Positions 1 to 5,850 of a stretch of 9,203 nucleotides of DNA are shown here, one piece after another. The first letter of the stretch is position 1. The number at the start of each line of letters is the position of its first letter. The stretch comes from JANNAV01 sp031384695. Lineage in GTDB: Bacteria > Pseudomonadota > Alphaproteobacteria > Rhodobacterales > Rhodobacteraceae. A model generated the notes under the pieces. The model worked only from the letters and a program-made list of their open reading frames with translations. It was not told the origin of the DNA and searched no databases. The stretch lies in assembly GCA_031384695.1 (NCBI GenBank), contig JANNAV010000190.1:1-9203 (forward strand), written 5' to 3'. Both the position numbers and the translations under genes were made by a program.

Positions 1-13
1 GCTCACGGGTCAT
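1..13 (-). CDS. Possible start of a gene running off the left edge
   Basis: An ATG on the minus strand at 13-11 opens Met-Thr-Arg-Glu before the window ends. It is preceded by an AAGG-type ribosome binding site about seven bases upstream. Citramalate synthase (CimA) of Rhodobacterales often begins with similar residues, and I have a recollection that it can lie beside cysS, so CimA is a guess from four codons plus context. A 20-codon reading frame at 75-13 ends in TGATG, overlapping this ATG by one base, so a coupled short leader is conceivable. Too little is visible to decide. Confidence 0.25.
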
Positions 14-107
14 CAAACGCCCTTCCCGCCAAAGGATGCGAAAACCCGCCGCCAAGCCAAAAACCCCAAATCCATCGCGCTCTTCCGCCTTCTTTACTGC
101 CTAAATA

Positions 108-247
108 TCCCACGGGGGTGCGGGGGTGGGTAACCCCCCCGGTTTGGCTTGGGTGCGGGGGCGCGAAACCCCCGCTCTTTGGCTTGGGTGCGGGGGCGCG
201 AGGCCCCCGCTGTTTGGCTTGGGTGCCGGGGCGCGAGGCCCCCGCTC
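108..247. repeat. Tandem array of 35-bp GC-rich hairpin units downstream of cysS
   Basis: Three consecutive 35-bp units lie at 143-177, 178-212 and 213-247, each beginning TTTGGCTTGGGTG. A more diverged fourth copy lies at about 108-142. Every unit holds an 8-bp stem around a 5-base loop: 120-127/133-140, 155-162/168-175, 190-197/203-210 and 225-232/238-245. The unit at 178-212 pairs perfectly, and each of the others has one mismatch. In the first copy the loop-closing pair is T:A where the third has C:G, so pairing is kept despite a base change. There are no spacers, so this is not CRISPR. The array starts about 25 bases past the cysS stop and could act as a transcript end or 3' stabiliser, but there is no T tract. 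It resembles dispersed GC-rich repeats of this bacterial group. Confidence 0.8.
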
Positions 248-272
248 TGCCCGCTCAACCGGCACCCACCCC

Positions 273-1676
273 TCACTGCAAAGCCATAAGCTTCCCCGCA
301 TCAAACTCCGCCCCGAACTCAAAGGTGAAACTGCCGTCGGGCTTGTCCTGAACCACCACCCCCGCCGCGTCCAGGCCCTTGCGGATGGCATCTGCCCGGC
401 CCCAATCCTTGGCCAGCCGCGCCTCACCCCGCGCCACCAACAGGGCCGCCACCACCGCACGCAACCCCGCATCCCCGGCCCTGTCCAAAACCCAATCCCC
501 CATCCCGTCCTCCAACAATCCCATCAGCCGCGCCGAGGCCTTCAGCCCCGCGCAATCCCCCGCCGCCGCCGCCGCGTGCAAGGCCGCAATCGCCCCCGCC
601 GTGTTCAGATCATCCGCCAGACTGCTCACCACGTCGCCAAGCAGCGCCCCCGCCTCAACCCCCGCCACCAAACCCCGCCATTTGCGCAAAGCTGCCTCCG
701 CCTGCGCCGCCTTCTCCGGCGTCCAGTCCATCGGTTTGGCATAATGCGTGCCCAGGTACACCATCCGGATCACCTCGCCCGGCACGCCCTGATCCAACAA
801 ATCGCGCACCGTAAAGAAATTCCCCAAAGACTTGGACATCTTCTTGCCCTCCACCAGCAACATCTCGTTGTGCATCCACAGCCGCGCGAACTCTGCCTCA
901 GGATGGGCGCAGGCACTTTGGGCGATCTCGTTCTCGTGATGGGGAAACTGCAAATCGAGGCCGCCGCCATGAATGTCGAAACTCGCCCCAAACAACGCCT
1001 CGCTCATCGCCGAGCATTCGATATGCCACCCCGGCCGCCCCCGGCCCCAGGGGCTGTCCCAGCCCGGTTCGCTGGCATCCGATGGCTTCCACAAAACGAA
1101 ATCCATCGGGTCTTCCTTGTAAGGCGCCACCTCCACCCGCGCGCCTGCGATCATGTCATCCACCGACCGCCCCGAAAGCGCGCCATATGCCGCATAAGAC
1201 CGCACCCGGAACAGCACATGCCCCGCAGCCTGATAGGCATTCCCGGTTCCCACCAGTGCCGCGATCATCGCCACCATCTGGCCCACATAATCCGTCGCCC
1301 GCGGCTCGAACGTGGGCCTGAGCGCGCCCAAGGCGTCCATATCCGCGTGATACCAGCCGATGGTCTCCTCGGTCCGCTCGCGGATCAAAACCTCCAGCGG
1401 CCGCGCATCCCCCGCCTGCTGCCGCGCCAGCGCGCTCGCGTTGATCTTGTCATCCACATCGGTGAAATTGCGCGCGTACCTCACATGATCCGCACCATAC
1501 ACCTGCCGCAACAGCCGGTAGAGCACGTCAAACACCACCACCGGCCGCCCGTTGCCCAGATGCGCGCGGTCATACACCGTCGGCCCGCAGACGTACATCC
1601 GCACATTCAACGGATCAATCGGCACGAACGCTTCCTTTGCCCGCGTTCTGGTATTCTGCAACCTGATCATCACCAT
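273..1676 (-). CDS. cysS: Cysteinyl-tRNA synthetase
   Basis: Class I aminoacyl-tRNA synthetase that activates cysteine with ATP and charges tRNA-Cys in the cytoplasm. Numbering from the chosen start gives 467 residues, a usual length for the family. The HIGH-type signature is HLGN at 39-42, and KMSKS is at 279-283. The expected zinc ligands are C30 (in MYVCGPTVYD), C221 (in WHIECSAM), H246 and E250 (in HHENE). The C-terminal third is the helical DALR/anticodon-binding region, including the typical LAKDWGRADAIRKGL. The frame is open upstream to a GTG at 1700, but ATG at 1676 has GAGG five bases upstream. ATG at 1670 is a second option and matches the usual N-terminus almost as well. It is transcribed alone leftwards, with hairpin repeats after its stop. 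An open antisense frame of 530 codons over it is a GC-rich shadow. Confidence 0.97.
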   Translation of the reverse strand: MVMIRLQNTRTRAKEAFVPIDPLNVRMYVCGPTVYDRAHLGNGRPVVVFDVLYRLLRQVYGADHVRYARNFTDVDDKINASALARQQAGDARPLEVLIRERTEETIGWYHADMDALGALRPTFEPRATDYVGQMVAMIAALVGTGNAYQAAGHVLFRVRSYAAYGALSGRSVDDMIAGARVEVAPYKEDPMDFVLWKPSDASEPGWDSPWGRGRPGWHIECSAMSEALFGASFDIHGGGLDLQFPHHENEIAQSACAHPEAEFARLWMHNEMLLVEGKKMSKSLGNFFTVRDLLDQGVPGEVIRMVYLGTHYAKPMDWTPEKAAQAEAALRKWRGLVAGVEAGALLGDVVSSLADDLNTAGAIAALHAAAAAGDCAGLKASARLMGLLEDGMGDWVLDRAGDAGLRAVVAALLVARGEARLAKDWGRADAIRKGLDAAGVVVQDKPDGSFTFEFGAEFDAGKLMALQ

Positions 1677-1864
1677 CCCGACCTCAAGGTAAAACAGCAC
1701 GCGTCCGGCGCGGGCTGATCAACTTCGTCTTTCCGGCAAAGAATGAGAAGCAGCGCCCGCCCGACAGAATGTCAGTGGCAAATGCAGCAAATGCAAAGGG
1801 CGCGTGCAGACTTCATACTTCTCCATACCCGATCCGCCGCCACCCGCCAAGCCCCCTCACATGC

Positions 1865-1892
1865 AAAAGGGCCGCATTCGAACATGCGGCCC
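1865..1892 (-). terminator. Intrinsic terminator after the membrane-protein gene
   Basis: On the minus strand, a perfect 9-bp stem (1892-1884 with 1877-1869, GGGCCGCAT and its complement) encloses a six-base loop and is followed at once by TTTT (1868-1865). It starts 20 bases past the stop of the membrane-protein gene. This is the clearest rho-independent terminator in the window and ends the leftward transcription unit before cysS. Confidence 0.85.
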
Positions 1893-1912
1893 CCCTGCAT
1901 CGCAAACCCGGA

Positions 1913-2401
1913 TCAGACCCGCGCACCCAACCCCAGCGGCACCGCATCGCGCCACCGCACCACCCCTGCAGCCACAATCGCAAACAGCACATGCCCCAGC
2001 AACGCCACCCAGGTGATGCCGGTGAACCCCAGAAACGCCGGTTGGCCGGCAATCAGGCTCGCTATGATGTAAAGCGCAAAAATCCAAAGCCCGATGCCAT
2101 AAATCACCGACACCACAAACCACGACAGCCCCGGCGTCACGCGCCGTGCAACCGGCTCGGCGATGAACATCCAGCCCACCGGATAGGCAATCATCCCCGC
2201 GATGTAATGCAGCATCTGCGCCCCCGGCTCATAGGGCGCGCCAAACAGCGTCTGGATCACGCTATTGGCCAGCGGCACCGGCGCCAGGCTGGCAAACCCC
2301 AGCATCGGTGTGATGCTCTGGCCAAAAAGATCAAACGCCACCGTCGCCACCGCGCCGGCCAAAATCATCGTCCAGAGGTTAAATCCATTTATCGCACGCA
2401 T
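1913..2401 (-). CDS. Uncharacterised four-helix inner-membrane protein
   Basis: A 162-residue protein that I do not recognise as a named family. Hydrophobic stretches at about 8-28, 62-82, 91-115 and 122-148 suggest four transmembrane helices. Short charged loops lie between helices two and three (AEPVARRV) and at the C-terminus (VRWRD). No cysteine pair, histidine cluster or nucleotide-binding motif is visible. The ATG at 2401 is preferred over one eleven codons upstream because GGAG lies seven bases before it and the hydrophobic segment then starts normally. The gene is last of three leftward genes, 143 bases after the UPF0303 gene, so it may have its own promoter. A strong intrinsic terminator follows. 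Its role is unknown; the small size argues against a transporter of its own. Confidence 0.85.
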   Translation of the reverse strand: MRAINGFNLWTMILAGAVATVAFDLFGQSITPMLGFASLAPVPLANSVIQTLFGAPYEPGAQMLHYIAGMIAYPVGWMFIAEPVARRVTPGLSWFVVSVIYGIGLWIFALYIIASLIAGQPAFLGFTGITWVALLGHVLFAIVAAGVVRWRDAVPLGLGARV

Positions 2402-2544
2402 CTCAGGTCTCCATGCCGAGTGGCCCCACGCCACCCCTTCACTGCCGCCAATCTAGCCGCAGTACCGCCAGGCAAAGACGATATTTCGCAATCATCACGC
2501 CCTGTTGCAAAACCTGTAACAATAGAAGGCCTTGGCCGCCGGGT

Positions 2545-3048
2545 TCAATCCGCCTGCACAGGCAAGGCCAAATCCACCGCATCCACCCCCAGAAACGCCG
2601 CAATTCCTGCCACCACAAGCGCGTGGTCCTCGCGCTGCGGCACGCCCGAAACCGTCACCGCCCCCACCACGCCCGTGCCCGTCAGGTGTAACGGAAACCC
2701 GCCGCCATGATTGGCAAAGTCGCGCGGATCAATCCCTTCCGCCACATCAAACCCCTTGCCGCTCTGCTGAAATTCCCGCCCGACCCGGTACGAGCTTTTG
2801 CCAAACCGCAGCACCGTATTCACCTTGCGCCGCACCCATTCCGGGTTATCCGCCGAACTCCCCGGCAGGGCTGCGTAAAACAGCACCCGCCCCCCCAGCC
2901 GGATATCAATCACCATCGGCCAGCCCGCAGCCACCGCCATGCCGCGCAAAATCCCGCCCAAGGCCCAGGCGTCCTCCTCGTTGAAAGCGGCAAACCGCAG
3001 CGCCGCTTCCTGCCGCGTGATGATCTCGATATCGTTTTGCAGGCTCAT
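2545..3048 (-). CDS. UPF0303 / heme-degrading-domain-like protein
   Basis: A 167-residue soluble protein of the UPF0303 family, a branch of the GlcG/HbpS-like fold often labelled a heme-degrading domain. Visible family landmarks are VIDIRLGGRVLFYAALPGS (46-64), NPEWVRRK (68-75), HGGGFPLHL (114-122) and GAVTVSGVPQREDHALVV (129-146). Catalysis has not been settled for this family, so heme breakdown should not be assumed. ATG at 3048 is chosen over one ten codons upstream because GGGGGGA sits directly before it and MSL fits the family N-terminus. That ribosome binding site is buried in a hairpin (3054-3094). The gene lies 57 bases after the VOC gene on the same strand, so both may be transcribed from the SoxR-type promoter. 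No signal peptide or membrane segment is seen. Confidence 0.9.
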   Translation of the reverse strand: MSLQNDIEIITRQEAALRFAAFNEEDAWALGGILRGMAVAAGWPMVIDIRLGGRVLFYAALPGSSADNPEWVRRKVNTVLRFGKSSYRVGREFQQSGKGFDVAEGIDPRDFANHGGGFPLHLTGTGVVGAVTVSGVPQREDHALVVAGIAAFLGVDAVDLALPVQAD

Positions 3049-3053
3049 GCTGT

Positions 3054-3094
3054 CCCCCCGTTTGCGCGCAGAAACCATCGCCGCAACCGGGGGG
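3054..3094 (-). promoter_or_regulatory. Hairpin covering the UPF0303 ribosome binding site
   Basis: The gap between the VOC stop and the UPF0303 start holds an imperfect stem with 12 of 13 pairs (3054-3066 with 3082-3094) and a 15-base loop. In the minus-strand RNA its 3' arm contains GGGGGGA, the ribosome binding site of the UPF0303 gene, which ends five bases before the start codon. Such pairing would hide the site unless something opened it. It could also be a transcript-stability or partial termination structure, but there is no T tract. The pairing is seen; the regulatory role is inferred. Confidence 0.55.
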
Positions 3095-3105
3095 CAAAGT
3101 AAACC

Positions 3106-3486
3106 TTACCCGTAGCACACCACCTCATATTCGATGCCGTCGCGGTCATTGAAGTAAAACCGCGTCCCCGGCTCATAGTCATAATGCGAATGCGGCTCCA
3201 GCCCCTCGGCCACCACCAAAGCCTCCGCCGCCGCCAGATCCTCCACCACCACCGCGATGTGGTTCAGCCCGCCGCACACAGTATCGCCCGGAACCAACGC
3301 CGCCAACGCCCCCTGCCCCCGGTAGAGCGCCACATATTGACCCTCGGTTCCCACATGCACCGACCGCCCGCCATTCATCGCCCCGCCTTGCCAGCGCAGA
3401 TGCCACCCGAACAGCCGCCCATACATCGCCGCCGTCGCCTCCGGGTCACTCACCGTCACGTTCACATGTTCCAACATCGTCACCAT
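3106..3486 (-). CDS. VOC-superfamily (glyoxalase/bleomycin-resistance fold) protein
   Basis: A 126-residue single-domain protein with the paired beta-alpha-beta-beta-beta pattern of the vicinal oxygen chelate superfamily. Likely metal ligands by position are H7 (EHVNVTVSD), H76 (LNHIAVVVEDL) and E121 (DRDGIEYEVV). FYFNDRDGIEYEVV is the usual closing strand. Family members include glyoxalases, ring-cleavage dioxygenases, epimerases and drug-binding proteins, and the substrate cannot be read from sequence. The ATG at 3486 has GGAG six bases upstream; a second in-frame ATG three codons on is less well placed. The gene is first in a leftward unit and is read from a promoter with a SoxR-type operator, so its substrate may be a redox-cycling compound or a reactive product of oxidative stress. 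That link is inferred. Confidence 0.9.
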   Translation of the reverse strand: MVTMLEHVNVTVSDPEATAAMYGRLFGWHLRWQGGAMNGGRSVHVGTEGQYVALYRGQGALAALVPGDTVCGGLNHIAVVVEDLAAAEALVVAEGLEPHSHYDYEPGTRFYFNDRDGIEYEVVCYG

Positions 3487-3515
3487 CGCATTCTCCTTGC
3501 GCTTCCATGACCCCC

Positions 3516-3546
3516 CTTCTAAAATCTTAAGTGCACTTCAGATCAA
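3516..3546 (-). promoter_or_regulatory. SoxR-type promoter and operator driving the VOC gene
   Basis: On the minus strand, TTGATC (3546-3541) and TAGAAG (3521-3516) are separated by exactly 19 bases, the over-long spacer typical of promoters activated by MerR-family proteins. The 16-bp dyad CTTAAGTGCACTTCAG (3526-3541, plus strand) has one mismatched pair and agrees at 14 of 16 positions with CTCAAGT-NN-ACTTGAG, the core of known SoxR boxes. Its centre is displaced towards the -35 by the same amount as in the E. coli soxS promoter, as I recall that sequence. The predicted RNA start would be near 3509, leaving a short leader with the VOC ribosome binding site. The dyad ends 16 bases before the soxR start codon, so autoregulation is also possible. 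Confidence 0.82.
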
Positions 3547-3557
3547 GAGGTATTTTC

Positions 3558-4034
3558 ATGCCCAAACCCAACGCCAGACCCAACCAAGGCCTCGCCATCG
3601 GTGATCTCGCCACCCGCACCGGCCTTTCCGTGGCGGCGATCCGCCACTACGAAACCCTCGGCCTCATCGCCCCTTTGCGCAACGCAGGCGGCCACAGGCG
3701 GTATGACCGCGCCGACATCCGCCGCCTGTCCTTCGTGATGATCGCCCAAAGCCTGGGCTTCCCCCTCGCCCGCATCGGTGCCGCGCTCAAAGCCCTGCCG
3801 CAAAACCGCGCGCCCAACCGTGCCGACTGGACCCGCATCGCCACCGGCTTCGCCACCGACATCAACGACCGCATCGCCGCGCTTGCCCAATTGCGTGACA
3901 CGCTTGATGGCTGCATCGGCTGCGGCTGCCTGTCGCTCGATACCTGCGCGCTCTGGAACCCCGCCGACCGCGCCGCAGCCCACGGCCCCGGCCCCCGCCA
4001 CCTGCTGGGCAATCCACCCTTGCCACCCGCCTGA
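3558..4034 (+). CDS. soxR: Redox-sensing MerR-family transcription activator SoxR
   Basis: A 158-residue [2Fe-2S] regulator that activates promoters when its cluster is oxidised by redox-cycling compounds or superoxide-generating stress. The N-terminal winged helix-turn-helix spans about 10-80, with LAIGDLATRTGLSVAAIRHY and the MerR-type GGHRRYDRADIRRL. A dimerisation helix follows at about 88-118. The cluster motif C-X2-C-X-C-X5-C is complete at C119, C122, C124 and C130, the same numbering as in E. coli SoxR, and W91 is also present. ATG at 3558 is preferred over one nine codons upstream: AAGAGG lies seven bases before it, and the earlier start would sit inside the SoxR operator. No soxS-like AraC-family gene is present, so it probably acts directly on effector genes, as in most bacteria outside the enterics. 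The yjbR-like gene follows after 21 bases. Confidence 0.96.
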   Translation: MPKPNARPNQGLAIGDLATRTGLSVAAIRHYETLGLIAPLRNAGGHRRYDRADIRRLSFVMIAQSLGFPLARIGAALKALPQNRAPNRADWTRIATGFATDINDRIAALAQLRDTLDGCIGCGCLSLDTCALWNPADRAAAHGPGPRHLLGNPPLPPA

Positions 4035-4055
4035 TACGCGCGCATTCTGCTGGCC

Positions 4056-4394
4056 ATGACCCGCGCCCTCGTCAACGCCCATTGCGCCACCCTACCCGGC
4101 GCCGCAGTCTCCGACCCTTGGGGCGGCGGGCACGATGCGTGGAAAATCGGCGGCAAGATGTTTGCAGTGGTCGGCGTGATGGAGGATGGCGTGTCCGTCA
4201 AATGCCCCGATACCGAAACCGCCCAGCTGCTGATCGAGATGGCCCGAGCCGTCCGCGCGCCCTACTTTCACCGCTCGTGGGTGCGCCTGCCGTGGGGGGT
4301 GGTGCCCGACGACGAGTTGCACGAGCGGATCACCACCTCCTACAACCTCATCCGCGCCAGCCTGCCGAAAAAGCTGCAGGCCACTCTGGCCTGA
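4056..4394 (+). CDS. MmcQ/YjbR-family protein
   Basis: A 112-residue small cytoplasmic protein of the YjbR/MmcQ (DUF419) family, which has a CyaY-like fold and is described as DNA-binding. Family landmarks are DPWGGGHDAWKIGGKMFAVV (20-39), the strand VSVKCPD (46-52), PYFHRSWVRLPW (69-80) and a C-terminal helix pair with ELHERITTSYNLIRASLPKK (87-106). Its molecular role is not established. The ATG at 4056 has no strong ribosome binding site but lies only 21 bases past the soxR stop, so translation may depend on the upstream gene. Members of this family often sit beside regulators with no clear functional link, so shared transcription with soxR may not mean shared function. Confidence 0.9.
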   Translation: MTRALVNAHCATLPGAAVSDPWGGGHDAWKIGGKMFAVVGVMEDGVSVKCPDTETAQLLIEMARAVRAPYFHRSWVRLPWGVVPDDELHERITTSYNLIRASLPKKLQATLA

Positions 4395-4457
4395 CCATCC
4401 GGCAGCCATAGAAGATACATACGCCCCGCCATACATGCCCCTTACCCCGAGCGTCCC

Positions 4458-5840
4458 ATGAACCATGATGATCTGCGCCACTGGTCCAAACACGCCGCCG
4501 ACTGGGCGCATCACTACCATGCCACCCTGCGGGATCAGCCCGTCCGCGCGCCCCTGATCCCCGGCGCCATCACACGCCAACTGGCTGTAATACCACCAGA
4601 ATCCCCCGAACCAATGGCGCAGATATTTGCTGATTTCGAACGCATCGTCCCCCCCGGCATGACCCATTGGCAACATCCCCGGTTCTTCGCCTATTTCTCC
4701 TCCAACGCCTCCCCCGCCTCGATGCTGGCCGAGCAGTTGACCAACTCCATTTCCGCCATGGCCATGCTCTGGCAAACCTCCCCCGCCGCCACCGAAATGG
4801 AACAGGTGATGATCAACTGGCTCGCCCAAGCCCTTGGTCTGCCATCAGAATTTACCGGCACCATCCACGACAGCGCCACCACCGCCACCCTGTCCGCCGT
4901 GGTCGCCATGCGCGAGGCGGCGCTTGATTTCACCGGCAATACCCAAGGTCTCGCGGGCCAGAAAACCCTGCGCATCTACGCCAGCGCTGAGACCCACAGC
5001 TCCATCGACAAAGCGGTTCGCGTGGCCGGTATCGGGCAGCAAAACCTGATCAGGATCGCAACCGACGCAACCCACTCAATGCACCCCCAAGCCCTTGATG
5101 TGGCGATTAAATCCGACATCGCCGCAGGTCATCTGCCCGCAGGCGTGATCCTGTGCACCGGCGGCACCTCGATCGGCGCCTTCGACAGGATCGGTGAGTG
5201 CATCACCATCGCCCACGCCCACGGCCTGCCCGTCCACGTCGATGCCGCATGGGCCGGCTCCGCGATGATCTGCCCCGAGTTCCGCCACCTGTGGGAAGGC
5301 ATAGAAGGCGCTGATTCCATTGTCTTTAACCCGTACAAATGGCTGGGTGCGCAGTTCGATGGCGCGGTACAATTCCTGCGCGATCCGACCAATCAGATCA
5401 AAGCCCTCGGCCTGCGACCCGCCTATCTTGAAACCGCAGGCCGCGAGGAGATCGTTAATTTCAACGAATGGACCATCCCGCTCGGCCGCCGTTTCCGCGC
5501 TCTGAAACTCTGGTTCCACCTGCGCGCCTATGGGCTTGAGGCCCTGCGTAGCCGCATCCGCAACCATGTTTTATGGGCAAATGAGGTGTGCACAGCCCTT
5601 AAGGCCCTGCCCGGTATCGAGATTATCACCAATCCGGCGCTAGCCTTGTTCACCTTCGCCCTGAACACCGATGAGGCCACCGAAAACCTGCTCACCCGCA
5701 TCAACGTCGATGGCCGCATCTATCTCACGCAAACCCGCCACCAAGGCCGCTATGTGATCCGCGTGCAAGTGGGCCAGTTTGACTGCACCCGCGAAGATGT
5801 GATGATGATTGCCAAGGTGATTGCCGAACTGACCAAATAA
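4458..5840 (+). CDS. PLP-dependent aromatic-L-amino-acid decarboxylase-like enzyme
   Basis: A 460-residue fold-type I, group II decarboxylase closely patterned on aromatic-amino-acid decarboxylase. THWQHPRFFAYF (69-80) matches the family substrate-pocket signature. H180 (ETHSSIDKA) should stack on the cofactor ring, D262 (HVDAAWAGSA) should bind the pyridine nitrogen, and K294 (NPYKWLG) should carry PLP. Y323 (RPAYLET) lies 29 residues after that lysine, as the catalytic Tyr332 lies after Lys303 in the human enzyme. This favours true decarboxylation over the aldehyde-forming variant, which has Phe there. LGRRFRALKLWF (342-353) is the usual C-terminal-domain signature. The likely substrate is tryptophan, tyrosine, phenylalanine or DOPA, but which cannot be told. 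The start at 4458 matches family N-termini despite a weak ribosome binding site. It lies 63 bases after the YjbR gene and converges on uup. Confidence 0.93.
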   Translation: MNHDDLRHWSKHAADWAHHYHATLRDQPVRAPLIPGAITRQLAVIPPESPEPMAQIFADFERIVPPGMTHWQHPRFFAYFSSNASPASMLAEQLTNSISAMAMLWQTSPAATEMEQVMINWLAQALGLPSEFTGTIHDSATTATLSAVVAMREAALDFTGNTQGLAGQKTLRIYASAETHSSIDKAVRVAGIGQQNLIRIATDATHSMHPQALDVAIKSDIAAGHLPAGVILCTGGTSIGAFDRIGECITIAHAHGLPVHVDAAWAGSAMICPEFRHLWEGIEGADSIVFNPYKWLGAQFDGAVQFLRDPTNQIKALGLRPAYLETAGREEIVNFNEWTIPLGRRFRALKLWFHLRAYGLEALRSRIRNHVLWANEVCTALKALPGIEIITNPALALFTFALNTDEATENLLTRINVDGRIYLTQTRHQGRYVIRVQVGQFDCTREDVMMIAKVIAELTK

Positions 5841-5850
5841 AATACGGCCT

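Noticed and set aside
108..247. Repeat array considered as CRISPR
   Set aside because: The units are directly abutting with no unique spacers, and no cas genes are present.
126..1718. A 530-codon open frame on the plus strand across cysS
   Set aside because: It is antisense to cysS over almost its whole length, rich in Pro, Arg and His as expected from GC-rich third positions, and has no recognisable domain. Its first part reads through the 35-bp repeats.
1701..1860. Promoter for cysS
   Set aside because: Some -35/-10-like hexamers can be picked out on the minus strand, but none has both good matches and good spacing, so none is listed.
1769..2710. Long plus-strand open frame over the membrane-protein and UPF0303 genes
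   Set aside because: Low-complexity Pro/His/Arg composition, antisense to two well-supported genes and across a terminator.
3531..3560. Upstream ATG for soxR at 3531
   Set aside because: It lies inside the SoxR operator and lacks a ribosome binding site, whereas 3558 has AAGAGG at good spacing and gives standard cysteine numbering.
5841..5850. Possible bidirectional terminator between the decarboxylase and uup
   Set aside because: Only ten bases separate the stop codons and no stem-loop with a T tract is visible there.
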